The notes: a model not told the origin generated them from the letters alone. A stretch of 64,000 nt of DNA from Streptococcus sp. 2342 (GCF_013276795.1 NZ_VMLR01000003.1:682001-746000); one strand, 5' to 3'. Positions 1 through 9,059 are shown, counted from the first letter of the stretch. Translations and numbers: made by a program.

Positions 1-1
1 T

Positions 2-2695
2 GGATATAGTGAAGGTAAAAAGTCATACACTAAATATCCTAATAAACAAATTAAATTAACAAAAGAAGAAGCTGATGAAAAAGTAGCTAGCTATAATATT
101 ACTGCTAATACTTTTGAAAGCGAAAAATCACTAGTGGCTACATTAAACGCAACAGTGTCTCAAAATTCTGCTTATGATCAAATCCAAGATTATAACGATG
201 AATATAAATTAGCATATAAGAATTTTGAAAAATTACAACCATTCTATAATAAAGAATATATTGTACATCAAGCTAATAAATTGGATAAAGCACATAACTT
301 AAATACGAAAGAAGTTCTTTCTGTAACACCAATGCATGATACAGAATTCGTTACAAATTTAGAAGAAGTGAATAAAATTATGATTCACTATGCGGATGGA
401 ACAAAAGAATACTTAAATCTATCTGGCAGTACAGAAGGATTAAGTAATGTTAAAGAATACACTGTAACAGATTTAGGAGTTAAATATACATTAAATATTG
501 TTCAAAAAAATTATGATGGTTTAGTGAATGGAATTGTTTCAAAATTAAGTCCGATTGAATTACAATCAGATGTTATTTATAAACACTTTAACCGACCGGG
601 AGCAGGAAGATTTGATGCGGTGAAAAATCTTTACTTAGAAGAAAGCTTTGATTATGTGAAGAATAACTTAACAGAACTAGTGACTAAGTTAGTTCAAAAC
701 GAAAATCATCAATTAAATGATTCACTAGTAGCACAACAAATGATTTTAGATAAAGTTGAAAAGAATAAAGCCGCTTTAATTCTTGGATTAACGTATCTAA
801 ATCGTTATTACGGAGTAAAATTTGGAGAAGTAAATATTAAAGAATTAATGTTATTCAAACCAGATTTCTATGGTAAAAATATAGATGTATTAGATCGATT
901 GATTGAAATTGGCTCTAAAGAGAACAATCTTAAAGGTCATCGTACACATGATGCATTCCGTGAAGTTTTGAGTGCTTCTACTCGCTCGGGTAACTTAATT
1001 GACTTCTTAAAATACAATATGGAACTTTTAACTTCAGATAAAAATATAAATGATTGGTTTATTCATGCGACTGAAGGTAAAGTATACGTTGTTGAAAAAC
1101 AATCTCGTGAAGAAGGTCTTAAAAATGCTAAATATAGAGCATTTGATAATCTATCCAAAGGATATCATCAGAAGATGATTCTTCCACTTTTAAATCTAAA
1201 GCAAACACAAGCATTCCTGATTTCTACGTATAACACAATTTCATTTGGTACAGCTAATAAATACAATACGACACTTGGAAATTTCAAAGATAAAATTGAT
1301 TTGGCGGCAAATAGGCATCTTAACTATCTTGATTTCTGGTACCGACTTGCAAATGAGAATGTTAAGAATTTATTGGCAAAAGAGATTGTTACTCCTGTTT
1401 GGGAAGGATACCAAGTTTGGGGACATGATTGGGGTAAATGGATGGATAAATATGGTAAGTTTGAAGATGGTAAAGGTATTTATGCTCCAACCCGTGAACT
1501 TTATGGCCCTGTAGGTGAGCATTACGGTCCTAATGGGGCTGTTGCCGGAGCCTATGCAACTTATTATGATGATAAGAATGATAATCGTGCAAAAGTTGTA
1601 TTTGTTATGTCTGATATGATTAGCGAGTATGGATCCTCAGCATTTACACATGAAACTACTCACATAAATGACCGCGTAGTTTATTATGGAGGGTACACAC
1701 ACCGAGAAGGTACATTCTTAGAAGCCTTCGCACAAGGTATGCTTCAATCACCTGCTACTCAAGGTCACCAAGGTGAGTATGGTGCTTTAGGACTAAATAT
1801 GGCTTTTGAACGTGAAAACGATGGAAATCAATGGTATAATTATAACCCTAATAATCTTAAATCACGTAAAGAAATTGACCACTATATGAAGAACTATAAT
1901 GAGGCACTGATGATGTTAGATTATCTTGAAGCTGATGCAGTTATTGGGAAACTTAATGGTGATAATAGTAAATGGTTTAAGAAAGTTGATAAGAAAATGC
2001 GTCATACTGATGGTGATAATAAACATCTAGTTGGACCTAACCAATGGGATGAAGTGCGTGACTTAAGCGAACAAGAAAAAGCACTTGAGTTGAATAATAT
2101 TAATGATTTAGTTAACAATAACTTTATTACAAAACATGGTGCTCCAGGTAACGGGGTGTATCGTCCTGAAGATTTTAGATCTGCATACGTTAACGTTAAT
2201 ATGATGACCGGTATCTACGGTGGTAATACTAGTGATGGTGCTCCGGGAGCCCTATCATTCAAACACAATGCTTTCCGTATGTGGGGTTACTTCGGATATG
2301 AAAATGGATTTATTGGATATGTTTCCAATAAATATAAAGGTGAAGCGAAAAAGGATGGTGAAAACAATTTAAGTGATAAATTTATTATTAAGAAAGTATC
2401 TAAAAATGTATACAACACACTTGAGGATTGGAAGCAACATTGGTTCCAAGAAATTAAAGATAAAGCTAATAATGGATTCACTGCCATTGAAATTAATGGT
2501 GAAACGATTACAAGTTATGACAGATTGAAGACTCTATTCAGTACTGCTGTTGAAAAAGATTTAGCTGAATTGAACGATTCTAAAGTAGAGCGTAAATATA
2601 GAAATACTGTAGGCTTGAAAGAGAAAGTCTTCAAACAACTCTTGTACAAATCCGACGGTTTCTCTGGGAATCTCTTCAATGAATCACAGGCATAG
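2..2695 (+). CDS. zmpB: ZmpB-type zinc metalloprotease (M26 family), C-terminal part
   Basis: Surface-anchored M26 endopeptidase of the ZmpB/IgA1-protease group; only the C-terminal ~898 residues are present. The frame is open to the left edge, and no ribosome binding site precedes the GTG at 134, so that codon is not the real start. The zinc motif HETTH lies at 1649-1663 (about residue 506 counted from 134), followed ~20 residues later by GTFLEAFAQG, which supplies the third-ligand Glu typical of M26. N-terminal LPXTG-like anchor and G5 domains expected of the family lie outside the window. Codon use (TTA, AAT, AAA rich) is more AT-rich than the genes that follow. The ZmpB name rests on the position directly before pabB as remembered from pneumococcus; ZmpC/ZmpD or an IgA1 protease are the alternatives. 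Confidence 0.85.
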   Translation, partial: GYSEGKKSYTKYPNKQIKLTKEEADEKVASYNITANTFESEKSLVATLNATVSQNSAYDQIQDYNDEYKLAYKNFEKLQPFYNKEYIVHQANKLDKAHNLNTKEVLSVTPMHDTEFVTNLEEVNKIMIHYADGTKEYLNLSGSTEGLSNVKEYTVTDLGVKYTLNIVQKNYDGLVNGIVSKLSPIELQSDVIYKHFNRPGAGRFDAVKNLYLEESFDYVKNNLTELVTKLVQNENHQLNDSLVAQQMILDKVEKNKAALILGLTYLNRYYGVKFGEVNIKELMLFKPDFYGKNIDVLDRLIEIGSKENNLKGHRTHDAFREVLSASTRSGNLIDFLKYNMELLTSDKNINDWFIHATEGKVYVVEKQSREEGLKNAKYRAFDNLSKGYHQKMILPLLNLKQTQAFLISTYNTISFGTANKYNTTLGNFKDKIDLAANRHLNYLDFWYRLANENVKNLLAKEIVTPVWEGYQVWGHDWGKWMDKYGKFEDGKGIYAPTRELYGPVGEHYGPNGAVAGAYATYYDDKNDNRAKVVFVMSDMISEYGSSAFTHETTHINDRVVYYGGYTHREGTFLEAFAQGMLQSPATQGHQGEYGALGLNMAFERENDGNQWYNYNPNNLKSRKEIDHYMKNYNEALMMLDYLEADAVIGKLNGDNSKWFKKVDKKMRHTDGDNKHLVGPNQWDEVRDLSEQEKALELNNINDLVNNNFITKHGAPGNGVYRPEDFRSAYVNVNMMTGIYGGNTSDGAPGALSFKHNAFRMWGYFGYENGFIGYVSNKYKGEAKKDGENNLSDKFIIKKVSKNVYNTLEDWKQHWFQEIKDKANNGFTAIEINGETITSYDRLKTLFSTAVEKDLAELNDSKVERKYRNTVGLKEKVFKQLLYKSDGFSGNLFNESQA

Positions 2696-2713
2696 TGCTA
2701 ACAAAATCATTAC

Positions 2714-2747
2714 AAAGGTGGATCAGCTTGGCTGTATCTGCCTTTTT
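2714..2747 (+). terminator. zmpB terminator
   Basis: Imperfect stem AAAGGTGGA / TCTGCCTTT (two G-U pairs) with an inner CAGC-TTG-GCTG stem and a T-run. It overlaps the pabB promoter: the -35-like TTGGCT lies in its loop region. Confidence 0.7.
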
Positions 2748-2757
2748 ATGCTATACT
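2728..2757 (+). promoter_or_regulatory. pabB promoter (extended -10)
   Basis: TGCTATACT with -10 at 2752-2757 and a weak TTGGCT -35 at 2728-2733, 18-bp spacer. Transcription should begin at or next to the ATG at 2764, so the mRNA would be leaderless. Confidence 0.65.
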
Positions 2758-2763
2758 TAAGGT

Positions 2764-4485
2764 ATGCATAGAAAAACAGTGATTGATTTTAGGGCTTTGG
2801 GGGAGAGATACACCTTTACCCAGCCTATTAAAGAGTTGAAAACGAGAAATGTAGCAGAAGTGGCAGATTTGCTGGCACAAGTGGAAAGCTACCAAGAGCA
2901 GGGCTACTATGTGGTGGGCTATGTCAGCTATGAGGCTGCACCTGCTTTTGAGGAGAAATTAGCAGTTCATAAAGCTCCTTTACTGGCAGAGTATCTGCTA
3001 TATTTTACAGTTCATGATAGGGTAGAAACATCCCCTATTTCTCTGATTTATGACGAGGTTGATTTGCCTTCAAACTGGCAGGAAGTAACGTCTGCAGCAG
3101 ACTATGAAAAGGCTATTGCACAGATTCACCATCATTTGCGCCAGGGAGACACCTATCAGGTCAACTACACAGTCCAACTCAAGCAAAAATTAAGTGCCAA
3201 TCCTTTTGCCATCTACAATCGTATGGTGGTAGAGCAGGAGGCGGGTTACAATGCTTATGTTGAACATGACGAGATGGCAGTGATTTCCATGAGCCCAGAG
3301 CTCTTTTTTGAGCAGAATGGCCGCGAGTTGACAACGCGACCAATGAAGGGAACGACTCAGCGTGGCATGACTGACCAAGAAGATCTTGAACAGGCTAGCT
3401 GGTTGGAGCAGGATTCTAAAAATCGCTCTGAAAATATGATGATTGTGGACCTCTTGCGCAACGATATGAACCGTATTTCTGAAGTGGGAAGTGAGCATGT
3501 GGAGCGTCTGTGTCAAGTGGAGCAGTATTCGACTGTCTGGCAGATGACTTCGACCATCAAGAGTCGGTTGCGACCAGATGTGGACTTGGTTTCCATTTTT
3601 CGCTCTCTCTTTCCTTGTGGATCCATCACAGGAGCTCCGAAAATTGCGACTATGGAGATTATAAAGGACTTAGAACCACAACCGCGTGGAGTCTACTGTG
3701 GAACGATTGGTCTCTTGCTTCCAAATGGACGACGGATTTTTAATGTGGCCATTCGTACCATTCAACTTCACAAAGGTCAAGCCATTTATGGAGTTGGCGG
3801 AGGGATTACATGGGATAGCACATGGGAATCTGAATACCGAGAGGTTCATCAAAAGGCAGCAGTTCTCTATCGTAAACAAGCTCGTTTTCAGCTGATTACT
3901 ACTGGGAAAATCAGCCAGAAGAACTTGCTGTTTGAAGAACAACATTTGGAAAGACTCCAAAAAGCTAGTCGCTATTTTGCCTTTCCTTTGGATTCAGAAG
4001 ACTTGAGACACAAGATTGAGGAAGAGTGTCAGGATTGTGACATTGATCAAGATTACCGCTTGCGAATTAGCCTTAGCAAGTCTGGAAAGATAGAGGTCGA
4101 TCGTCAAGTATTAACACCCCTCAGTCCAACCTTCTGCCATGCCCAACTCTGCCTGCAGGAAGCCAATTTGCAACAAGCATTTACCTATTTTAAAACAAGC
4201 CACCGACCGCATTTGAGCCTAGGGGAACAAGAGAAGATTTACCACAATAAGTCTGGAGAGCTACTTGAAACCTCTATTGGAAATTTGGTTCTGAAAATCG
4301 CTGGAAAACTCTACACACCGCCTATTCGACTGGGAATTTTACCAGGAATTTACCGTCAGCATTTGCTGGAAACAGGACAGGTAGAAGAGAAAGTCTTGAC
4401 CTTGGCAGATTTAGACAAAGCTGAAGCTATTTACGGCTGTAACGCAGTGCGAGGCTTGTATGAGTTAATCTTACAGGAGAACTAG
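2764..4485 (+). CDS. pabB: Aminodeoxychorismate synthase component I fused to 4-amino-4-deoxychorismate lyase
   Basis: A 573-residue fusion for p-aminobenzoate (folate) synthesis. Residues ~80-370 are the chorismate-binding PabB domain: PMKGT with the active-site Lys, NRSENMMIVDLLRND, the segment SLFPCGSITGAPK and the C-terminal GGGITWDST. Residues ~380-573 are a PabC-like PLP lyase domain (LFEEQHLERL, LLETSIGNL, CNAVRGLYEL). The fusion would make aminodeoxychorismate from chorismate plus PabA-supplied ammonia and then split it to pABA and pyruvate; no pabA is in the window. The stop abuts the next gene's ATG, so the two are an operon. No Shine-Dalgarno precedes the ATG, and the -10 ends only 6 bases upstream. 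Confidence 0.9.
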   Translation: MHRKTVIDFRALGERYTFTQPIKELKTRNVAEVADLLAQVESYQEQGYYVVGYVSYEAAPAFEEKLAVHKAPLLAEYLLYFTVHDRVETSPISLIYDEVDLPSNWQEVTSAADYEKAIAQIHHHLRQGDTYQVNYTVQLKQKLSANPFAIYNRMVVEQEAGYNAYVEHDEMAVISMSPELFFEQNGRELTTRPMKGTTQRGMTDQEDLEQASWLEQDSKNRSENMMIVDLLRNDMNRISEVGSEHVERLCQVEQYSTVWQMTSTIKSRLRPDVDLVSIFRSLFPCGSITGAPKIATMEIIKDLEPQPRGVYCGTIGLLLPNGRRIFNVAIRTIQLHKGQAIYGVGGGITWDSTWESEYREVHQKAAVLYRKQARFQLITTGKISQKNLLFEEQHLERLQKASRYFAFPLDSEDLRHKIEEECQDCDIDQDYRLRISLSKSGKIEVDRQVLTPLSPTFCHAQLCLQEANLQQAFTYFKTSHRPHLSLGEQEKIYHNKSGELLETSIGNLVLKIAGKLYTPPIRLGILPGIYRQHLLETGQVEEKVLTLADLDKAEAIYGCNAVRGLYELILQEN

Positions 4486-5103
4486 ATGAAACTGATATTT
4501 TTACATGGACTAGGCCAGTCAGCGGAGAGTTGGAAAGAAGTTCAGAATCTACTGACAGATTATCCTTCTGAGGCTATCGAGTTGTTTCCTTCTGGAGTTA
4601 GCAACTATCAACAAGCCAAGGAACGAGTTTATCAGCATCTAGTTCAAGAGACAGAACCTTTTGTCCTAATCGGTTTGTCCTTAGGGGCTGTCCTTGCATT
4701 GGAGCTTTCAAGTTCTGAGATACCAACCCTTCAGGCTTTGGTTTTGTCAGGTTGTCCATTGAAACTAGCAGGTAATATTCCTTTTTATTTTCAAACACTG
4801 ATATTTAAACTACTCCCAAAAAGGATATTTGAGAAACAGGGAGCAGACAAAACTCTTATGGTTGGAGTTTCTGAGGAATTGAAGACACTTGATTTAAGAG
4901 AGATTGCAAGGCATTGTCCTTATCCAACCTTACTAATTTGTGGTAGCAAAGATAAACCGAATCTTAGTTCTATGAAAGATCTTCATTTATTATTGAAAGA
5001 TTCGCAGTTTCAGATCATTCCTGATGGCCCTCATGTTCTGAATAGAGCTAAACCAAAAGAGTTTGCAGAAATAACCAGAAGTTTTCTTGAATTGAAGAAA
5101 TAA
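4486..5103 (+). CDS. Alpha/beta hydrolase fold protein
   Basis: A 205-residue small serine hydrolase of unknown substrate. Visible elements: the HGLGQ oxyanion-type segment at residues 6-10, the nucleophile elbow GLSLG near residue 65, an Asp in LICGSKDKPN near 153, and the His in PDGPHVLNRAKP near 180. The start codon follows the pabB stop without a gap, so it is translated from the same mRNA, possibly by coupling. The pairing with pabB is suggestive but gives no specific reaction; esterase, thioesterase or lactonase are all possible. Confidence 0.8.
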   Translation: MKLIFLHGLGQSAESWKEVQNLLTDYPSEAIELFPSGVSNYQQAKERVYQHLVQETEPFVLIGLSLGAVLALELSSSEIPTLQALVLSGCPLKLAGNIPFYFQTLIFKLLPKRIFEKQGADKTLMVGVSEELKTLDLREIARHCPYPTLLICGSKDKPNLSSMKDLHLLLKDSQFQIIPDGPHVLNRAKPKEFAEITRSFLELKK

Positions 5104-5115
5104 ATCTGATAAAAT
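5087..5115 (+). promoter_or_regulatory. Promoter of the choline-binding protein gene
   Basis: TTGAAT at 5087-5092, 17-bp spacer, TGATAAAAT with -10 at 5110-5115; lies across the end of the hydrolase gene. Confidence 0.6.
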
Positions 5116-5152
5116 AAACATGAAATCGATATCATCGTTATGGGAGAAAGAA

Positions 5153-6520
5153 ATGAATAAACGTCTCTTTTTAAAAATGAGTCTGGCTACCTTGCCAATT
5201 TTAGCCTTGTTTTCACAGCCTGTGTTAGCAGAAGAAGACATTCATTTTTCTAGCTGTCAGGAAGCTTGGGCGAATGGCTATTCGGATATTCACGAGGGAG
5301 AACCTGGTTATTCTGCCAAGTTAGACCGAGATCATGATGGTGTGGCTTGCGAATTGAAGAATGCTCCTAAGGGTGCTTTCAAAGCAAAACAAGCAACTAC
5401 GGCTCAAAGCAACACAAGTTCAGCAACAACAAGTGGATGGGTTAAGCAGGACGGTGCTTGGTACTACTTTGATGGAAATGGAAATCCAGTGAAAAATGCT
5501 TGGCAGGGAAGCTATTACCTGAAATCTGATGGTAAGATGGCACAGAGCGAATGGATTTATGATTCTTACTATCAAGCTTGGTATTATTTGAAATCAGATG
5601 GCTCTTATGCTTATAGTACATGGCAAGGAAATTACTATTTGAAATCAAACGGTAAAATGGCTAAAGGTGAATGGATTTATGATGATTCTTATCAAGCTTG
5701 GTATTACTTGAAATCAGATGGTTCGTATACTTATAGTACATGGCAAGGAAATTACTATCTGAAATCAGATGGTAAAATGGCACAGAGCGAATGGATTTAT
5801 GATGATTCTTATCAAGCTTGGTATTATTTGAAATCAGATGGCTCTTATGCTTATAGTACATGGCAAGGAAATTACTATCTGAAATCAGATGGTAAAATGG
5901 CTGTCAATGAATGGGTTGATGGTGGACGTTATTATGTAGATACCACTGGTTTGTGGAAAGCCAATTCAAAAGTAACTAATAAAGGTTCTTACTATAGCCT
6001 TCAAGGGAAGTATGATGAAATTGTCGTTGCCAACAAACACTATCCAATGTCAAAAGACTACTATCCTGGTGAAAATGCTACTGCAAAAGCAGCCTTTTTA
6101 AAACTGATTGCACAAATGAAAGAAGAAGGATACGCTATTAGCGATAATTATAGTGGATTTAGAAGTTATGCAACTCAAGCACAATTGTATCAAAGTTATG
6201 TGAACCAAGAGGGACAGGCTGCTGCGGATCGTTATTCCGCCCGTCCTGGATATAGTGAACATCAGACAGGACTTGCTTTTGATGTGATTGGCACAGATGG
6301 TCAATTAGTTGAAGATGCGGGTGCGGCTCAATGGTTATTGGATCATGCACCAGACTATGGCTTTGTTGTTCGCTATCCCCGTGGGAAAGAGAGTGTCACA
6401 GGTTACATGCATGAGGAATGGCATTTACGTTACATTGGAAAAGAAGCAAAAGACATTGCTGCAAGTGGTTTGACACTAGAGGAATACTATGGCTTTGATG
6501 GTGGAGACTATCTTCAGTAA
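5153..6520 (+). CDS. Choline-binding surface protein with Excalibur and VanY-type carboxypeptidase domains
   Basis: 455 residues, exported. Start chosen at 5153 because GGGAGAAAG precedes it and it gives a signal peptide (MNKRLFLKM, hydrophobic core, cleavage near VLAEE). Order: an Excalibur calcium-binding domain (~residues 30-70, DRDHDGVACE); choline-binding repeats (~100-270, repeated WYYLKSDG) encoded by a 120-bp tandem repeat; then a D-alanyl-D-alanine carboxypeptidase/VanY domain (~290-445) with SGFRS, SEHQTGLAFD and EEWHLRY supplying the zinc ligands His, Asp, His. It should sit on choline-decorated teichoic acid and trim peptidoglycan stem peptides. From memory, pneumococcal CbpL at this locus has the same first two modules but a different, lipoprotein-like C-terminus, so this looks like a module swap. 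Whether it cuts D,D- or L,D-bonds cannot be told. Confidence 0.85.
   Translation: MNKRLFLKMSLATLPILALFSQPVLAEEDIHFSSCQEAWANGYSDIHEGEPGYSAKLDRDHDGVACELKNAPKGAFKAKQATTAQSNTSSATTSGWVKQDGAWYYFDGNGNPVKNAWQGSYYLKSDGKMAQSEWIYDSYYQAWYYLKSDGSYAYSTWQGNYYLKSNGKMAKGEWIYDDSYQAWYYLKSDGSYTYSTWQGNYYLKSDGKMAQSEWIYDDSYQAWYYLKSDGSYAYSTWQGNYYLKSDGKMAVNEWVDGGRYYVDTTGLWKANSKVTNKGSYYSLQGKYDEIVVANKHYPMSKDYYPGENATAKAAFLKLIAQMKEEGYAISDNYSGFRSYATQAQLYQSYVNQEGQAAADRYSARPGYSEHQTGLAFDVIGTDGQLVEDAGAAQWLLDHAPDYGFVVRYPRGKESVTGYMHEEWHLRYIGKEAKDIAASGLTLEEYYGFDGGDYLQ
5501..5930 (+). repeat. 120-bp tandem repeat in the choline-binding region
   Basis: TGGCAAGG-type unit starts fall at 5501, 5621, 5741 and 5861, an exact 120-bp period (40 residues, two choline-binding motifs). 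The later units are nearly identical in DNA, so copy number could change by slippage or recombination. The first unit is the most diverged. Confidence 0.9.
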
Positions 6521-6537
6521 AATTACTCATAAAAACA

Positions 6538-6576
6538 ATGCAAACCTTTGCATAAATGAGTGAAATTTGTTATACT
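6538..6576 (+). promoter_or_regulatory. gki promoter with inverted repeat over the -35
   Basis: -35 TTGCAT at 6548-6553, 17-bp spacer, extended -10 TGTTATACT (-10 at 6571-6576). The -35 is the right arm of the perfect inverted repeat ATGCAAA-CC-TTTGCAT (6538-6553). A degenerate cre-like TGTAAGCATTTTCA follows at 6582-6595, lacking the central CG. Confidence 0.6.
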
Positions 6577-6624
6577 ATAACTGTAAGCATTTTCAATTAC
6601 TGCATAATGAAAAAGGAGAATATG

Positions 6625-7584
6625 ATGAGTCAAAAGATTATTGGGATTGACCTTGGTGGAACTTCTATCAAATTTGCAATCTTGACAACAGCAGGAGAGA
6701 TCCAAGAAAAGTGGTCTATCAAGACCAATATTTTGGATGAGGGGAGTCATATTGTTGATGATATGATTGAATCTATTCAACATCGTTTGGACTTGCTTGG
6801 ATTGGTAGCAGCAGACTTCCAAGGAATTGGAATGGGGTCACCAGGTGTGGTTGACCGTGAAAAAGGGACTGTGATTGGTGCCTACAACTTGAACTGGAAA
6901 ACCCTTCAACCAATCAAAGAAAAGATTGAAAAAGCCTTGGGGATTCCATTTTTCATCGATAATGATGCCAACGTAGCGGCTCTTGGTGAGCGTTGGATGG
7001 GGGCTGGTGATAACCAACCAGACGTTGTCTTTATGACACTTGGTACAGGTGTTGGTGGTGGTATTGTCGCAGAAGGCAAATTGCTTCACGGTGTAGCTGG
7101 TGCAGCAGGTGAGCTTGGTCACATCACTGTTGACTTTGACCAACCAATCGCATGTACTTGCGGTAAGAAAGGTTGCCTTGAGACAGTAGCTTCTGCAACA
7201 GGGATTGTCAACTTGACTCGTCGTTATGCCGATGAATACGAAGGTGATGCAGCCTTGAAACGCTTGATTGATAACGGAGAGGAAGTAACCGCTAAGACAG
7301 TCTTTGACCTTGTAAAAGAAGGAGACGACCTTGCCTTAATCGTTTACCGTAACTTCTCACGTTACTTGGGAATCGCTTGTGCTAACATCGGTTCAATCCT
7401 AAACCCATCAACAATCGTCATCGGTGGTGGTGTGTCAGCTGCGGGAGAATTCCTTTTACAAGGTGTTCAAAAAGTCTACGATGAAAATACTTTCCCACAA
7501 GTACGCACATCTACTAAATTAGCTCTTGCAACTCTAGGAAATGACGCTGGAGTTATCGGAGCAGCATCACTTGTATTGCAATAA
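6625..7584 (+). CDS. gki: Glucokinase (ROK family)
   Basis: 319 residues; phosphorylates cytosolic glucose with ATP. N-terminal phosphate loop GIDLGGTSIK, DNDAN near residue 113, GTGVGGG near 140, and the ROK zinc motif CTCGKKGCLE near 180. The frame is open from 6556, but that stretch is promoter. AAAAGGAGAA at 6611-6620 fits either ATG 6622 or ATG 6625; 6625 gives the usual MSQKIIGIDLGG start and better spacing. It stands alone between two intergenic control regions and ends in its own terminator. It would supply glucose-6-P from glucose entering by non-PTS routes or from disaccharide cleavage, complementing the PTS glucose gene at the right end. Confidence 0.95.
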   Translation: MSQKIIGIDLGGTSIKFAILTTAGEIQEKWSIKTNILDEGSHIVDDMIESIQHRLDLLGLVAADFQGIGMGSPGVVDREKGTVIGAYNLNWKTLQPIKEKIEKALGIPFFIDNDANVAALGERWMGAGDNQPDVVFMTLGTGVGGGIVAEGKLLHGVAGAAGELGHITVDFDQPIACTCGKKGCLETVASATGIVNLTRRYADEYEGDAALKRLIDNGEEVTAKTVFDLVKEGDDLALIVYRNFSRYLGIACANIGSILNPSTIVIGGGVSAAGEFLLQGVQKVYDENTFPQVRTSTKLALATLGNDAGVIGAASLVLQ

Positions 7585-7590
7585 AATAAT

Positions 7591-7640
7591 AAAAGAGGAA
7601 AAGTGCTAACCTAGAGTTAGTAATGTTCCTCTTTTCTTTT
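7591..7640 (+). terminator. gki terminator
   Basis: AAAAGAGGAA (7591-7600) pairs with TTCCTCTTTT (7626-7635), with CTAAC/GTTAG nested in the loop and a T-rich tail that leads into the thyA -10. Confidence 0.8.
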
Positions 7641-7643
7641 TTA

Positions 7644-7652
7644 TGCTATACT
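7644..7652 (+). promoter_or_regulatory. thyA extended -10 promoter
   Basis: TGCTATACT directly after the gki terminator T-tract; no clear -35. Confidence 0.6.
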
Positions 7653-7681
7653 AGTTAGGACAATAAATGAGGTGAGAGTAA

Positions 7682-8521
7682 ATGACAAAAGCAGATACGA
7701 TTTTTAAAGAAAATATTGAACGAATCCTCAAAGACGGTGTCTTTTCTGAGCAGGCCCGTCCCAAGTACAAGGATGGGACTGTTGCCAACTCCAAGTACAT
7801 AACGGGTGCCTTTGCAGAGTATGACTTGGCAAAAGGGGAATTCCCCATCACAACCTTGCGTCCCATTGCAATCAAATCAGCTATCAAAGAAGTTCTCTGG
7901 ATCTACCAAGACCAGTCAAATAGCCTTGAGGTACTCAATGACAAGTACAATGTTCACTACTGGAATGACTGGGAAGTGGGAGATACAGGAACTATTGGTG
8001 AGCGCTATGGTGCTGTTGTTAAGAAACACGACATCATCAATAAGCTTCTCAAACAGTTGGAAGCCAACCCTTGGAACCGCCGCAATATTATCTCTCTCTG
8101 GGATTACCAAGCTTTTGAGGAGACAGAGGGCCTCCTTCCATGCGCCTTTCAGACCATGTTTGATGTCCGCCGTGTAGATGGGGAAATCTATCTGGATGCG
8201 ACCTTGACCCAGCGTTCGAATGATATGCTGGTGGCTCACCACATCAATGCTATGCAGTATGTAGCTCTTCAAATGATGATTGCCAAGCATTTTGGCTGGA
8301 AGGTTGGGAAGTTCTTCTATTTCATAAACAACCTCCATATCTATGACAATCAATTTGAACAAGCTCAGGAATTGCTCCGTCGTGAGCCGTCAAACTGCCA
8401 ACCACGTTTGGTCTTGAATATACCAGATAAGACAAACTTCTTTGATATTAAAGCAGAAGATTTTGAGTTGGTGGATTATGACCCTGTTAAGCCACAGTTG
8501 AAGTTTGACCTAGCTATTTAA
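7682..8521 (+). CDS. thyA: Thymidylate synthase
   Basis: 279 residues; makes dTMP from dUMP using methylene-tetrahydrofolate. Visible: the catalytic Cys in [11 protein letters not shown] (~residue 157), the phosphate-binding RRNIIS segment (~residue 131), [15 protein letters not shown] (~190) and the C-terminal region. GGTGAG ahead of the ATG is the ribosome binding site. Monocistronic, followed by a BOX element. Links to folate supply from the pabB fusion upstream. Confidence 0.95.
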   Translation: MTKADTIFKENIERILKDGVFSEQARPKYKDGTVANSKYITGAFAEYDLAKGEFPITTLRPIAIKSAIKEVLWIYQDQSNSLEVLNDKYNVHYWNDWEVGDTGTIGERYGAVVKKHDIINKLLKQLEANPWNRRNIISLWDYQAFEETEGLLPCAFQTMFDVRRVDGEIYLDATLTQRSNDMLVAHHINAMQYVALQMMIAKHFGWKVGKFFYFINNLHIYDNQFEQAQELLRREPSNCQPRLVLNIPDKTNFFDIKAEDFELVDYDPVKPQLKFDLAI

Positions 8522-8715
8522 TACTCAATGAAAATCAAAGAGTAAACTAGGAAGCTAGCCACAGGTTTCTCAAAGCACTGCTTTGAGGTTGTAGATAAGA
8601 CTGACGAAGTCAGCTCAAAACACTGTTTTGAGGTTGCAGATAGAACTGACGAAGTCAGTAACCATACCTACGGCAAGGCGACGTTGACGTGGTTTGAAGA
8701 GATTTTCAAAGAGTA
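8521..8715 (-). repeat. BOX element (boxA-B-B-C, minus orientation)
   Basis: Right end GGTTTGAAGAGATTTTC is boxA reversed; left end TACTCAATGAAAATCAAAG is boxC reversed. Two boxB-like copies (CTTTGAGGTTGTAGATAAG and its variant) lie between. Non-autonomous repeat of pneumococcus and relatives. Confidence 0.9.
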
Positions 8716-8730
8716 CAAAAGAATAGAAAA

Positions 8731-8764
8731 AAGAAGTTGAGAAAATAAATCCCAACTTCTTTTG
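8731..8764. terminator. Bidirectional terminator
   Basis: AAGAAGTTG / CAACTTCTT stem with A-run on the left and T-run on the right; serves thyA/BOX and the convergent DUF3042 gene. Confidence 0.75.
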
Positions 8765-8768
8765 TTTC

Positions 8769-8939
8769 TTAACGTGATACGCGGCGACGAGCTGCTTTTT
8801 TTCGGTTTTCTTCGATGAAAGCTGCTTTTTGCTCTTCTGGTTCGATTACTTTCTTTTTAAATGCGTATACTGCACCTGCGACTGCAGCGACAGTTCCTGC
8901 GACACCTGTTACAAGACCTTTAGCGAATCCTTTAGCCAT
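8769..8939 (-). CDS. DUF3042 family small protein
   Basis: A 56-residue protein starting MAKGFAKGLVTGVAG and ending in a basic tail (ENRKKAARRRVSR). The ATG at 8939-8937 is preceded by a strong AAAGGAGGAAG ribosome binding site. Residues ~7-27 are a Gly/Ala-rich hydrophobic segment, probably one membrane helix, followed by a charged, helical C-terminus. It matches the DUF3042 family of lactic-acid bacteria; function unknown. It points away from miaA and ends at the shared terminator. Confidence 0.85.
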   Translation of the reverse strand: MAKGFAKGLVTGVAGTVAAVAGAVYAFKKKVIEPEEQKAAFIEENRKKAARRRVSR

Positions 8940-8982
8940 GAGTCTTCCTCCTTTATTTTCTTAATCAGCCAGCCTCCTCAAG

Positions 8983-9020
8983 AGGTCACATTTTTCTGAC
9001 TGACCTTTTTGTGTTATAAT
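8983..9020 (+). promoter_or_regulatory. Hairpin with T-run fused to the miaA extended -10
   Basis: AGGTCA (8983-8988) and TGACCT (9001-9006) form a hairpin followed by TTTTT, then TGTTATAAT with -10 at 9015-9020. No plus-strand gene upstream obviously needs this terminator. Confidence 0.55.
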
Positions 9021-9059
9021 AATAGTAACGAAAAAATGGGAATTTTTCAAGGAAAAAAG

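Noticed and set aside
7806..8177. Out-of-frame ORF inside thyA (123 codons)
   Set aside because: Wholly inside thyA in another frame, no ribosome binding site; the product is low-complexity and unlike known proteins.
9009..9059. Longer miaA start
   Set aside because: The upstream codons lie over the T-run and TATAAT of the promoter; the ATG at 9060 has a ribosome binding site.
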